Positions 12,055 through 23,862 of a DNA stretch of 64,000 nt are shown piece after piece. A program made the position numbers and the translations under genes. Position 1 is the stretch's first letter. Every line of letters begins with the position of its first letter. The notes under the pieces were generated by a model, which did no database searches, was not told the DNA's origin, and saw nothing but the letters and a program-made list of their open reading frames with translations. This stretch comes from Doryteuthis pealeii (taxonomy: Eukaryota; Mollusca; Cephalopoda; Myopsida; Loliginidae), in NCBI GenBank assembly GCA_023376005.1, contig CM042139.1:135701715-135765714 (forward strand), read 5' to 3'.

Positions 12055-12960
12055 ATGATTGATTTTAACAGCATGTTAACCTGTATAATGTCATTTTATG
12101 AATAGAGATCCGTGAATCGCGTTCATTCTATATTTATGTTTAAATGTTTTAATAATTATCTAATTTTAATATTTGTCTCTATATAATAATAATGTCAACC
12201 CGTTTAGGATAATTCTATACATAGAGGTTAGGGAATTGCGTTTATTGAACATTTAAATTTACATTGTTTGTGTGGTTAGTTCTTTTTTTGAGTTTTTTTA
12301 GCAGTTATTTGTTATCAATTATACTTAATACACATTATTTATTTTATGAGTTATATGATTTCAATATTTCTGTCTTATACACATAATTATTTAGTTTAAT
12401 GTAATTATTTCTATTTTAGGATACACAATTATTAACGAGCTGACATTTTTCTATCCCAATTAAAAACTGGTTAGAATCTTACGAAATTATGGGAGAATGA
12501 TTACAACATGTATATAAACCCACTCTACAAAAGAAAAGGGAACGGAAGTTATAGTCATTTGCCTAATTAGTATGAGGTATAATAAAAAATCCTGTATAAA
12601 AGAAAAAACAACATTTCACTTGCTTCATTTACATAGTTTTATAGATACATGCAGTAACTACGATGAAATTAAATCGAAATAAAAATAAAATAAATACAGT
12701 TTTCATAGAGTGCGCATATACCTATTTCCATTATACCTTAAAAGAATCGCTTAATAAGACTTGTAGTTGTGAACAAAAGGAAAACATGTTACCTCGTTAA
12801 CAATTTGAAATGGTTGGTGCAGTAATTTGCCAGTACACAGTTATATGGTTTCAAGTAACTAATCCTAATAATTATAATCCTTAGTAAGCAATTAAAGCTT
12901 CAAGTAATTATTCTTAGTACAAATGATTTAGAGTTATATATAACGTGGCTAAACTTATAC
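12055..12960 (+). repeat. Element D, long diverged copy
   Basis: Opens with GATTGATTTTAACAGCATGT and AGAGATCCGTGAATCGCGTT, repeats the opening motif near 12,195-12,260, and continues with tracts such as TTATATGGTTTCAAGTAAC (about 12,840) and CTTAGTACAAATGATTTA. The GTTTCAAGTAA motif recurs at 13,840 and (reversed) 56,270-56,530, so it belongs to the element interior. Confidence 0.5.
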
Positions 12961-13582
12961 GCATAATCTGCACACAATTCTACGGTTTCATGTATTCTAT
13001 GGTTTCATTTATTCATATTGTGTCAGATGATGTACCAAAAAGTGATACTGTTTAAACCCAAAGTTTTGGAATGTTATAAACAGGATTTAAGTGCGCGAAA
13101 AATAGAGTCAAAGCATTTTGAAAAAAGGAAAACACAACACCCATTTGTTAAAACAATAAACAATAAATTTACAAAAGAATGAAAAAGAAATGCAATTACA
13201 TTTTTGGCAGATAATATGCATCTGTTGGCCTTTAAATCTGTTTGATCTTGATAACTGAATAGCACGGGTTGCTTAAAGGTTGTTGCAGAGTTTACACGAG
13301 GTTGTTGGCTCGGTGCCTTTAGGGTAGAAGCAGAGATACACTCCGTTTCGGTCTCCTTGTCACTAGGGACATCTCTTAGTGAGCCACTGTCTGATGTTTG
13401 ACTCTGGAATGCCAAAACAGGATGAAGTTAGGGTTCTGTCAGTTATATAGAGGGTTTTATTTGACCTCTCTGGGGTCGTGATTGCGCTTCTTGGCCAAGT
13501 AAATATTAATACTCCTTAGTAAACAAACATAGTTACAATTTAACTATTCTTAATTTAATTTTATCGAATACGAACATTTCTT
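12961..13582. other. Nothing recognised
   Basis: No family recognised. A 113-codon minus-strand frame (13,074-13,415) has no domain I can name and no supporting splice or promoter signal. Confidence 0.35.
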
Positions 13583-14190
13583 AATCAGATTGATTGATTT
13601 ATTGATTATAATGGCATGTCAACACATCTGGAATTATTTCATGGCCAGAGAATTAAGGATCGTGTTCATTGTACGATCATTTTTGCATTTATTGTAATTG
13701 TTTCTTAAATGTTTTGCACACGTTCCTATCCGATCGAATACGAATAAGTTTTAAACAGATCTATTTCACCCATAGACTGAACTTAACAGGTAGTACCATT
13801 CCGTGTCAGGGTGGACCTGAGATAAATGTATTATATGATTTCAAGTAATTATTGGTATCTAATACTGATATGGTTTCATATAGTTATATAGTTTCAAATA
13901 AAAAATAATAATCCTTAATAAACAATTGCAGCTTCAAGCAACTATTCCCCATTCAGATAATTTACACAAAGTTATATTAAGTGTTCCCATCGAATACGAA
14001 TCATTTTCGAACATATCTATTTGAGACATAGATGGGATCCTATCACTTACTAGCACACGTGATCAGAGTGGACCCAGGAGTAATAGCAATGAAGGTATAT
14101 TCCAAACAACCCAGATTGGAGCCTCACCATCAGATAAAGTTTAGTGTCAAAACTAGGACACCCATTTTGAAGATTATTACTCCTCTTCAG
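13583..14190 (+). repeat. Element D/C mosaic
   Basis: Begins GATTGATTGATTTATTGATT then GGCATGTCAACACATCTGG (element D end). It passes CCCATAGACTGAACTTAACAG and CGTGTCAGGGTGGACC (element C, 13,765-13,812), returns to the GTTTCAAGTAAT tract, and ends in a second element C segment at 14,018-14,190 (AGATGGGATCC, CAGAGTGGACCCAGG, GCCTCACCATCAGATAAAG). C and D therefore appear to be parts of one larger repeat. Confidence 0.55.
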
Positions 14191-14246
14191 AGGGGATAAC
14201 GAAATACGTAATATTCAGATTTGAATCAACCTATCAATTAACTGAT

Positions 14247-14490
14247 TTTTTGTTGGATTTGTTTTTTTAATGGCATACCAAATTTCATGGGTTATTTAAT
14301 GCCGGAACTCTCCCAGTAGATAAACAGTATTGCTACTATTTAATATGTAGTTGGGAGGGATGAAATGTTAATACCTTTTTCAAGCGTATTAGACCGGAAA
14401 TGAACATCACAGCACGACTGGTGTTCTACCTAGCTTATTACGATGTCACAAAACAGCACGTTAGCCAAGAAGCCTAACTGATCGCATTAT
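14247..14490 (-). mobile_element. SINE-B (reverse)
   Basis: In reverse complement the head carries GGCTTCTTGGCTAACGTGCT (A-box region) and the B-box remnant near ACACCAGTCGTGC, then TAATACGCTTGAAAAAGG, CCCTCCCAACTA, CATTAAATAACCCATG and GGTATGCCATT, with an A/AAC-rich tail on the left. It has the same promoter-at-head logic as SINE-A but a different body. Confidence 0.7.
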
Positions 14491-14996
14491 ATAAGTGGTC
14501 GAAAAAAACCTAGATTAAAAATTCCCTTATCATTAACTGTTAAAGAAAACACGGATTAACAACAATAATTGTTTTTTGATAATAAAATATATATGATCCT
14601 TTGAATTAAAAATACTAGTCCTGCTCCAAATTAATACTTTCCCTTTTTTGATTACAGCCACTCTTGAAAAAGTTGGGTTCTCAACTTAGCAATGATCAAT
14701 GATGGTATTACTGAGTTTATTTAGGACATAATGAAGAATTTGAGTTAATATTTCATAGTTATAAAAGTTAGATCAAGAATTTAGATGAGAAAAATATATT
14801 CATCGCGAATGTAGTGCTCAACAAATAATAATTCAATTGGAATGAAAAATTTTACATTCGATAATTTAAGTGAATTGCTTAAAAATAATCCGTGATACTG
14901 TGCCATTTTGTTGACACACACTCAAGTACATTCACATACATATATTATAGAGTTTTCTGAATGTATAAATACATTGTGCATAATACCGGTAATAGG
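14491..14996. other. Nothing recognised
   Basis: AT-rich spacer. Confidence 0.4.
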
Positions 14997-15074
14997 GCAT
15001 AGGTATCTATGTTCGAATAGCGTTGACACAGGGTCAACAGCTCTTGGTGAAAGCCAATCTCTCGTCGATGAGAC

Positions 15075-15135
<61 letters not shown>

Positions 15136-15222
15136 GTATGATGACGAAATAGGCGATGAACTGGCATTTAACAAGCGCTGTTGACACTGTGTCAGCGCTA
15201 TTCAAACTTAGACCTACATATG
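14997..15222. repeat. Inverted repeat with microsatellite loop
   Basis: Left arm about 14,997-15,074 and right arm about 15,140-15,222 are inverted copies at roughly 80% by eye. Shared blocks are GAATAGCG, TGACACAG, GTCAACAG and CTTG. The loop is a (TA)n(TG)n array at 15,080-15,135. The arms also hold TTGACAC/GTGTCAA, itself palindromic. Confidence 0.75.
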
Positions 15223-15262
15223 CTCTCTCAATGAAATTGAGTACTTCCAATTATAAATACAT

Positions 15263-15269
15263 ATATATG

Positions 15270-15331
<62 letters not shown>

Positions 15332-15455
15332 ATAATTGTATGTATACATATGTATATATATATAAAGAGAGGCTAACTAACATATATATATATATATATA
15401 TAAATTATGATTTTAATCATATCTGTATACATATATATATATATTATATATATAT
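15263..15455. repeat. Interrupted (TA)n tracts
   Basis: TA tracts at 15,263-15,335, 15,355-15,400 and 15,430-15,455, separated by short AT-rich spacers. Confidence 0.9.
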
Positions 15456-15485
15456 ATGTGTGTGTGCGCGCGCACGCGCGCGTGC

Positions 15486-15519
<34 letters not shown>
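15456..15519. repeat. (TG)n(CG)n(TG)n alternating tract
   Basis: About 60 bp of uninterrupted purine-pyrimidine alternation including GCGCGCGCACGCGCGCG, contiguous with TA repeats on the left. Such tracts favour left-handed Z-DNA. Confidence 0.9.
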
Positions 15520-15521
<2 letters not shown>

Positions 15522-15525
15522 TATT

Positions 15526-16002
15526 TTGATTCTAACTTAATTTACACATTCAATCATTCTTAACTTCATATTTTGAAAACCCTTTGATAAGTTTTATACA
15601 AAAATAGTTAATGAAATGCAATTTTCTTTCTATTACAAAAGGAAAGCGAAAAAGATGGGCGCGAAGTATTCATGTAAAATCATAAATTACACTTAAGACT
15701 TTTTTACCATTAATAATTTTACGGTTAACAATCGTTTCCGATAGTTTCTTACAAGTGCTCTGTAACTATGTTTAGTATTTAAGTATTTCATATAAATATT
15801 GCTGTGGTATTTTAAAAAAGAATAAAGAAAAACTGGTGGAAACCTGTTAGCTTGTAAAGATGACGTGGAACAGCTGTTGGGCTAAGAATTACTTTTATTT
15901 CTGTACGCTGACCCGTGTGGCAAAGGTATACGAGCACAGGTATGGATGGTTGTGTTGGATCCACTATTTTTGAAGGTGAAAATGGATAAGTAGTTAAAAG
16001 GT
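15526..16002. other. Nothing recognised
   Basis: AT-rich spacer. Confidence 0.4.
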
Positions 16003-16054
16003 ATATATATATATATATAAATATATATATGTGTGTCTGTGTGTTTGTGTGTTA

Positions 16055-16123
<69 letters not shown>

Positions 16124-16170
16124 CATACGTGTGTATGTATGCGTGTGGCTGTGTGTGTGTGTGCGAGTCA
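16003..16170. repeat. Compound (TA)n(TG)n microsatellite
   Basis: TA and TG blocks with GTATG interruptions. Confidence 0.95.
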
Positions 16171-16490
16171 AGTAAACACCTAAGTTACGTCTTTGATATT
16201 AATCCTACTGATGTAATAGCAAATGCGCAAGAATCCGTTTTCTGTAGACCTTATTGATATTTTTACTGCGGTAAATGGTGTTTTGGCGCTTCAAGTCACT
16301 ACTGGAGATGGATATCTTATAGCTCATTGCATTTATTATATCCGCATTGACACAGTATAGTCTAGAAAAACGGGATTAGGCGTCTGGCTCTGCTCCAAAC
16401 TAAGAGGACCATGACTGTACAGAATCCGCGTCAGTGTAACTAAAACAAAGAAATAATATTGATGCATAATTTATTTGAATAGCGAGAGCG

Positions 16491-16529
<39 letters not shown>

Positions 16530-16811
16530 AACATGCAGGAGTTTATCTTTTTTTTTACTTTCTTCTCACAGTTATTGTTTAAAGAAAAAATATAGTCTGA
16601 TATAGTATGAACTTTACTCAACATTCTGGAAAATATTGAAATAATCATTTGTTTTGTAGGACACATATTTATTTATCTATATTTTACGTGGTACTCTTTT
16701 TTTGACAATGAATCTATTTCACTAGTGAATGTTAATCATATAAATAGAAACTTAAACAAAATTCAGTCTGTGGATTTATTGATTCACATTAAATATTTAT
16801 ATTCAGTTATA
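16171..16811. other. Spacer with (TTA)n at 16,492-16,529
   Basis: The only feature is a perfect TTA array of about 38 bp. No LINE-R coding trace is seen beside it. Confidence 0.5.
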
Positions 16812-16966
16812 AACAATATCACTCTATCTCTCTTTCGCTATATCTATGTATCTATGTATCTAAATATATACCTATCTATCTCCCATTCTCTATATCTAGA
16901 TATCTATCTCTCCTTCTCTCTTTCTATCTATATATCTCTCTTCTCTATATCTAGACATATCTCTCT
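16812..16966. repeat. (TATC)n/(CT)n low-complexity tract
   Basis: Interrupted TATC, TGTATC and CTCT units directly left of the foldback element. Confidence 0.8.
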
Positions 16967-17582
16967 CTGTTCAAAAATCAACTTTTTCCTTTTTTCATAC
17001 CCTCCTGCATGGTTTCCCATGCTTTTTGACCTGGAAAAGCCGAAAATCACAACCATTTTGAGGTAAAATGTCAGGAACCTTTGCCTCATTTGACCTCAAG
17101 ATATTAAGACCGCGATAGTAGAAAAGTGTCAAATTTCGCCTTCTGCCAGACAGTTTTTCACCTTTAACTTTTGTTACTCTTGGGATAGAACAACAAACTG
17201 GGTATCAAATTGAAGCCTTTGTAATACTCTTTCTGTAAAAATAATCCAAGTAAACATTCAAGAAAAAAAGACACATCATATTCTGAAAAATATCAAAATT
17301 TCATAAATATTACAATCTTGACATCAGAAAATGTGTGACAAAAACCCTAAAAATTATTTTCAAGAGGCAGAAAAAGTCTATTGTCCATGTCAGAAGGACA
17401 CTTCAGAGTCATATGTTCAGAGTTTGCTTCTTGAAGCTATCAAATCGCTCATGGTTGTATTCCACAGCTTGAAGAAGATACTCTCTTTGCTGAAAGAGTA
17501 TTACATTAGTATTTTCCAGGTCAACAAGCATGGGAAACCGTGCAGGAGGGTATAAAAAAGGAAAAAGTTGATTTTTGAACAG
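16967..17582. mobile_element. Foldback element, 71-bp terminal inverted repeats
   Basis: The left end (16,967-17,038) and right end (17,512-17,582) are reverse complements over about 71 bp with three visible differences. They begin CTGTTCAAAAATCAAC and end GTTGATTTTTGAACAG. The ~470-bp interior has open frames but no transposase motif. No clear target-site duplication is visible. Probably a non-autonomous DNA or foldback element. Confidence 0.8.
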
Positions 17583-17673
17583 GTCTAGCCAGGGGTAGCT
17601 GTTAATGTATATCCACACTGATAAGAGGTGATACCCCGAAACACGTGTCTGTGGATGACTTATTATCTATCTA

Positions 17674-17709
<36 letters not shown>
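17583..17709. repeat. Short spacer and (TATC)n(TA)n
   Basis: TATC units then TA at about 17,663-17,709. Confidence 0.85.
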
Positions 17710-17711
<2 letters not shown>

Positions 17712-18136
17712 AGCTAAAGTACCCGGTCCATGACAACACTAAAACAAAATTAAAATTTCAATTGATTTAACGGTGCAAAAATGAAAACATTGTTTTTCAA
17801 TCATAATTTTCATTATTTCCGTGAGCTGAAAATTAAAAAAAAATCATCAGGAGTTTGTTTAATGTTTCATCTTTCGAACATAACATTTTTTTTCAAGATA
17901 ATATTAATTTCATGCAAGTCTCATTGTGTTAAATATAGGGGGATAAATTTCACAGGGAAAATTGGTGGTAACTATAAGGGTAAATATTTATCAAATTTAA
18001 AAAAAAAATCGCCGAGAATTGTCTAATGAATAAACGGTCGAAATAAATGTTATATTCGAGACGACACTAATATGAATGAATTAAAGTGATTTCTAAAGTT
18101 AAAAAAAAATATTAATAAATGATTAAAAGAAATATC
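17710..18136. other. Nothing recognised
   Basis: AT-rich sequence up to the MITE target site. Confidence 0.4.
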
Positions 18137-18537
18137 GAGATAAGGGCTGAACTTGATAAACGGTCGGAAAATTAGGGTGACCCCCCCCAAAAAAAAACAG
18201 ACCCCAAATTATTTATTTTCCCATTAAACTAACTCTAAACCCCAACCCTAACCCAAACCCTAGCCCTAAACCCTAAACCCCTCTTGTTAAAATTAAGTTT
18301 TATTACAAAATTTGAGGGTTCTGTTTTTCCTGTGTCTTTCTGTATATAGGTGACCCAGAAAAAAACAGAACCCAAATTATTTATTTATTTTCCCATTAAA
18401 CGAACCCTAAACCCTAACCTTAACATAAACCTAAACCCCCCTGTTAAAATTAACAGTTTTATTACAAATTGTGTGGGTTCTGTTTTATCTGGGTCAGCCT
18501 AATTTTCCGACCGTTTTTCAAGTTCAGCCGAGATAAG
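18137..18537. mobile_element. hAT-like MITE with CCCTAA tracts
   Basis: Element 18,145-18,529 (385 bp) is flanked by exact 8-bp duplications GAGATAAG (18,137-18,144 and 18,530-18,537). The ends are 39-bp terminal inverted repeats starting GGCTGAACTTG with two mismatches. Eight-base duplications are typical of hAT-superfamily transposition; there is no transposase. The interior is a tandem duplication of a ~150-bp unit running from CAGAACCC-like to GGGTTCTG-like ends. Each unit holds degenerate telomere-like CCCTAA repeats (about 18,233-18,281 and 18,403-18,440). Confidence 0.88.
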
Positions 18538-18566
18538 TTCGAAAGACCATTTTTTATGGTTTTTAG

Positions 18567-18568
<2 letters not shown>

Positions 18569-18597
<29 letters not shown>

Positions 18598-18600
18598 GAG
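18569..18600. repeat. Poly(A) tract
   Basis: About 23 A followed by GAGAGAGAAA. Confidence 0.9.
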
Positions 18601-19610
18601 AAAAAAAAGTGGTGACTTGATTTAAAAAAAAAATCTGCCTATGTATTTATCATTAGAATTATGATAGATTAAATTACAAATTTTCTCATTCAAGTTAAGT
18701 ACATTAGAATCATTTTTATTTTATGTTTAAGCTTCTTAAAATTTCAAACACTGTTTTGTTTATATACGAAATGTTAATTTAAACTTCTTCATATAATTTA
18801 TACAACTACATCGTATTTTTATTATGAATTTGTTTTGTTTTTATTACAATACAACTATATGTTTACTTAGTTACGAAATAAGTAGTTATATAATTTCACT
18901 AAACACAGTTGAGTTAAATGTTTTCGCTGATTATTGTTTTTTGCTTCGCTTATTATTTATTTCGCTTATTATTGTTATTTACTTCGCTTTATAAAATAAT
19001 TAAATCGATAAAACCACATCTTTCTTACCAAATAAATATTTATAAGATAGATTATTTCATTTTATTTCTAACTAAATTACTATTTTAAAGACAGGAATAA
19101 AACGATTGCGATATGAATAAGATTTGATTTTTCGTTAAAACATACTTTTGCTGTCCGAAGCAAAATAATTTTTTTCTAACTCGCTATAAAAAATAATTCA
19201 ATGGATAAAGACTCATACAAATTATATATTGAGCAAGATTATTTTCTCTTCTTTTCAACCATATGGATATTTTTAAGATTGGACTATAAATAGGCGATAC
19301 ATTCCGAACTGAACGGCTTAAGACTGCGAAATTTATTCACTAAAATTGAATTTCATGCTGGTAATCGCTGTTACAAAAAGTCAGGCAGCGGACAATATTT
19401 TATTATCAGCAGGAGTTGGTATACGGACAGTTCCGCAGATTGGGTGATTTTGGCTTAATTAATTAATTATATCCATTAATCAGTAAAAATCAATAACCAA
19501 ATTTGGCGTATTTCTTAGTTAGAAGGATATTAATATGTATTCAAGATTTCGAATCAGAGTGACCTCCCCTTTTGATCTTATACGTCGACACGTACATACC
19601 AAAAACTTAG

Positions 19611-19612
<2 letters not shown>
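18601..19612. other. AT-rich, nothing recognised
   Basis: Very AT-rich. A small local tandem of CTTCGCTTATTATT units lies near 18,950-18,990. Confidence 0.4.
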
Positions 19613-19680
<68 letters not shown>

Positions 19681-19793
19681 TTGTGTGTGTATGTGTGTGT
19701 GTGTGTGTGTGTCTGTGTGTCTATTTATCTCTATCTATCAATCTATCTAGCTCTGTCTCTGTCTCTGTCTGTCTCTCTCTCTCTATCTATCTA

Positions 19794-19854
<61 letters not shown>

Positions 19855-19960
19855 CTTTCTCTCTGTCTGTCTGTCTCTCTCTCTCTCTCTAAATATATAT
19901 ATATATGTGTGTGTGTGTGTGTATGTGTGTGTGTGTGTATGCGAATGAGTGTGTGCGTGT
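19613..19960. repeat. Long compound microsatellite
   Basis: Successive blocks: (TA)n, (TG)n, TCTA/TCTG/CT units, a second (TA)n (about 19,796-19,851), TCTG/CT, and TA then TG. About 350 bp in all. Confidence 0.95.
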
Positions 19961-20603
19961 TTGAATAATAATCAGTAGAAAGTTAAATTGAGCAATATAC
20001 TTAAAATGCACTTTGTGATTCAAGTAATTTCCGGTTAGTTTGCTACTGACAGAAATCTTTGTGGTGTATGTAATTGCGTTGAATTTTATTTACTAATCCC
20101 CCAAATTCTTGACAGTGATAAGTATAACATTCTATGACAGTGTAGTAATTTCTTTTCTTTTTTTATCCCTTTTCTATTTTGATTTTTTTTTTTGAGAAAA
20201 TAAATTCAAAAAATCACAAACAAAAATATTCCAGCTTCACAAACCTTCACTGTCAACATTTGCCTCATACTTACTTACCACCAGACTATCAAATTTTCTC
20301 AATGGAAATAAATGACCCCATAAGAAGTACCCTATCCTACAAATAAGCCCATTACCCTTTTCTTCACTTCGTCATTGACACATCCAACACTGGCCTCTTT
20401 TCTTTTCTTTTACCTCTCATCTTATCATTCTGTACACCTCCTCATCCTCTGCCCGCACCAAATTTTACCCTTTCAGCATAAAAGCAGAAGCCGTTATGTT
20501 TTCAGAATAAAAGACCGAAGCGAAATATTATTTAAATTTAGTTTTTGTGTTGTTTTATCCGCAATTCTCCTATATTTTCAATCACATTTTGTCGGATTTA
20601 CTC

Positions 20604-20673
<70 letters not shown>

Positions 20674-21352
20674 AGGGGTAAATAATTCCGTTGCAATTTT
20701 AAGCAAACATTATCAATGAAACATATTCCAATGGGTTTTTCTTTGATCAAATCAATTCTGAAACTTGTTGTTTGATCTCGTGTAAACCTGCGTGTTTGTA
20801 TTTCTTTCAATACCCTTCACACTCCTCTGATCTTGTCCTTATTTGCTATCTATGTAATATTCCGCTGTGATACGCCCAGAACTATTTCCTAAACGACAAC
20901 TGGCAGATTGTACTCATAGTCATACAACGAGTGAAATTGTTACCACTTATTTGTGACATGAAGTCTCTAAACATCACTCTATTATAGCCGGCATTTCAGA
21001 GTCTGTTTAGATTTCCGTTTTTATTCTTATTGCGCAAAATTCAGCTTTAGTATTTACGTAGCTAATTTAAAAAAAAGTCTGCAGCATGAAGATGAACAAA
21101 ATTAATTGAACGTTTTATATCGAATCAATCAACATTCATAGCTACGTGTCAGTCTACATAATTTTAACACGCGTGTCTCTCTTTAGTAAACAAATTTTGT
21201 CAAGAAAACAAATTGCTTAGTCAAACAAATAGATTTGTCTGCCCTATATGAGGTAATTAAATAAACCATGCACTGGAAAATCCTACAGAAACTGCTTCTC
21301 ATAAATAGTTGCTGCAAATGACCGAACTACTTTTTCTTGAAATAACCGTACC
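19961..21352. other. Spacer with (TA)n at 20,608-20,671
   Basis: Apart from the ~64-bp TA array nothing is recognised. The C/T-rich part near 20,350-20,520 contains ATAAAAGCAG and AATAAAAGACC, vaguely LTR-like, but no paired copy is present. Confidence 0.4.
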
Positions 21353-21353
21353 T

Positions 21354-21385
<32 letters not shown>

Positions 21386-21605
21386 TATATATATATATAT
21401 ATATATAACTTAATGGAGCATGGACATGAAGTCAACGGCCCTTGGTTATTGACATTTTTTGTACCATGCGATTTTCAAACCTGGTTTAAAAAACTGCCAG
21501 TAAACAATCACTGTTAACTTTATCTCGCCGCTACCCTAATTCTAATAAACATTCTCTATCCACGATTTGAGCATTATTAACTTATAAATATAGCTATCTG
21601 TATTT

Positions 21606-21680
<75 letters not shown>
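21353..21680. repeat. Two (TA)n microsatellites
   Basis: TA arrays at 21,353-21,407 and 21,609-21,680, with about 200 bp of unrecognised sequence between. Confidence 0.9.
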
Positions 21681-21683
<3 letters not shown>

Positions 21684-21721
21684 TGTGTTGGCAACCTTCC
21701 CTCTATTTTAGACGATGGTGT

Positions 21722-22367
21722 AGTTTTTTGATTATTGTTTATTTGCTTTGTTGTTTTTGTCTTGTTGTTTTGTTGTTTTGTTGTCTTTTTTGTTTTGTTG
21801 TCCTGTTGTTTTGTTGTTTTTTTTTCTTTTGTTTTGTTGTTTTTTTTCTGTTTTGTTGTTTTTTTTCTGTTTTGTTTGTTTTTTTCTTCTGTTTTGTTGT
21901 TTTTTTCTTTTTTGTTTTTGTTTTCTGTTTTGTTGTTGTTTTTTGTTTTGTTTTTTCGCTCACTTACAAAGGCTGAACAGACCGATCATCGAATGGCAGT
22001 CTCTGGTGCAATGGGTGCAAACAAAAGGTGATGCTTTCTGTAGGTGTTGGGGTGCTGCTGTTTCTCCTTTCTTCTAGCTCTTTTTTCTGAGGCAGCTTTC
22101 TTCCACTCTACTTCACTTCTTTTTGTTCCCTGCCTGACGAGGAGGCGCCAGGTTGCACGGTCTTCTGCACAAGCCTCCCACGTGTCTATGTCGATGCGGC
22201 ATGTCTTCAGGTGTCACTTGCAGACATCTTTGAAGCGTAGGTGTGGTCTCCCTGCCGGCCGCGTGCCCTCCACTAGTTCACCGTACAGTAGCTCTTTGGG
22301 GATGCGGCATTTGTTCATTCTCCTGACATGGCCAAGCCAGCGCAGGCGTCTCTCACAGGTGATGGCG

Positions 22368-22372
<5 letters not shown>
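21722..22372 (-). mobile_element. LINE-Q 3' end with A/C-rich tail (reverse)
   Basis: The minus strand from 22,372 reads CERRLRWLGHVRRM, IPKELLYGELVEG and TRPAGRPHLRFKDVCK, then an in-frame TGA (22,214-22,216), DTWEACAEDRATWRLL and, after a one-base frameshift, CTHCTRDCHSMIGL, a degenerate zinc-finger end. This is the characteristic C-terminus of a LINE family with a terminal Cys/His finger. The tail at 21,722-21,957 is a (TGTTTT)n-like run on the plus strand, i.e. an AAAACA-rich 3' tail. It is 5'-truncated at a TA array. Confidence 0.82.
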
Positions 22373-22434
<62 letters not shown>

Positions 22435-22520
22435 GTGTGTATGTGTGTGTGTGTATGTGTGTGTGTGTGTGTCTGTGTCTGTGTCTGTGTTTGTGTCTGT
22501 ATGTGTGTCTGTGTGTATTA
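22371..22520. repeat. Compound (TA)n(TG)n microsatellite
   Basis: TA to about 22,435, then TG with TCTG variants. Confidence 0.95.
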
Positions 22521-22929
22521 TCATTTATTTTTATTTTCCTATGTGTTTGAATCTACAAGGTTCAAATGTCGGAATAGCCTTTTGATTGCATCTTTAGTAG
22601 TAATATTTCCAGATACTGTGGAAAGTGTCTTTTTCATAGTGAATTTTTCCACGCCTTAAAAAGTTTGTTGTTAGACACTGACGGAAAGAGAGATTAGGGA
22701 ATGTAAATATCGTTGAACAGTTGTATAAACCATGTAGAACTAGGAAGAAAAAAAGAGCAAACAAAAATACAAAACCAACAACAAAACAAAACAAAAAAAA
22801 AACGATATACCTAAGTAAAGGAAAGAAAATATATTCAAAATGAGATAATTCGATTAAATCACGCGGAACATATTTTTATGTACTAAAGAAGTTTTCCTTT
22901 TCTATATACATAGCTGGACATGAAATTAA
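22521..22929. other. Nothing recognised
   Basis: No family recognised. Confidence 0.4.
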
Positions 22930-23185
22930 AGGAGTTTGCAATTGGTTTTCACAGGAGACAGAAGTGTCTCCAAGATGACTATTTCTTCTTCGCTTGATGG
23001 TTAACTGGATCTAAATAAAGACGTCTGTAAATTACCGAGTCTTTATGTTCCTTACAAAAAAGAACAACAAACACAGAGATGAAGAAGTCCTAAGAAGTCC
23101 CAAGAGAGTAGACCAGAAGAACAGAGAGAACTGGCCCAGATACCCAGATACATAGTCGACCTAACCAGCATAGAAGGGGTCGCGT
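22930..23185 (-). repeat. Repeat G, copy 2 (reverse)
   Basis: Reverse-complement counterpart of 9,165-9,420. Collinear similarity continues through GACGTCTTTAT and the GAAATAG block, about 255 bp. Confidence 0.55.
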
Positions 23186-23862
23186 GGAAGGGTAAACGAG
23201 TAGACCAAGAAGACAAAATAAGTAAAATATAAGAAGAAAGAAAGAGCTATATAACATTTTAATTAAATGAAGAGAAGTAAAAAATATTTTAAAATATATA
23301 TATGGAGGCCTAAACTTTCTAAAATAAAACGTTTTCAAAAAATTATTGAATAAATTATAAAAAGGAAATAAATTAAAGGACATAAGAAAATACAAGCATT
23401 TATAAATAAGAACCTTTGACTATTATTAAGAAAAGTGTTCGATTATTAAGGAAATACAAACAATAAGAAATAATCATAGGATTATGAATAAAATATAATA
23501 CAAGCAATTTTCAAAATTATAGGCATAAAAAACAATTTAAAAACATTTTTTAGTGTCCATTAAGTTTTCTAGATAGAATATAAAAATAAAATCGTGAATG
23601 ATAATTAACGATCACCATTATTTTATAGTCGTTTCTCTCTTTCACATTATAGTATTGTTTTATAAATATAAATATTTAATAAATAAATATTTAATAAATA
23701 AAAGAAAAATGATCGAAACATTCTTTAGTACTTTCTTTTCTCTTTCATCTGATTTCTCATTCTTTTAGAAATGTTAACATTAATGTGATACTTACTTGTT
23801 TAGAATTAATTTGCGTACTAGTATACGCGTCCGATTGTACTTAAATGTCAGGACCAGGCAAT
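23186..23862. other. AT-rich, nothing recognised
   Basis: A-rich; a 101-codon minus-strand frame at 23,090-23,395 is hydrophobic only because of T-rich sequence. Confidence 0.4.

Noticed and set aside
20350..20530. LTR-like segment with AATAAA-type motifs
   Set aside because: No paired LTR, primer binding site or gag/pol trace.
21735..22077. Phe/Cys-rich membrane-like open frames
   Set aside because: They translate the TGTTTT-rich antisense of the LINE-Q 3' tail.
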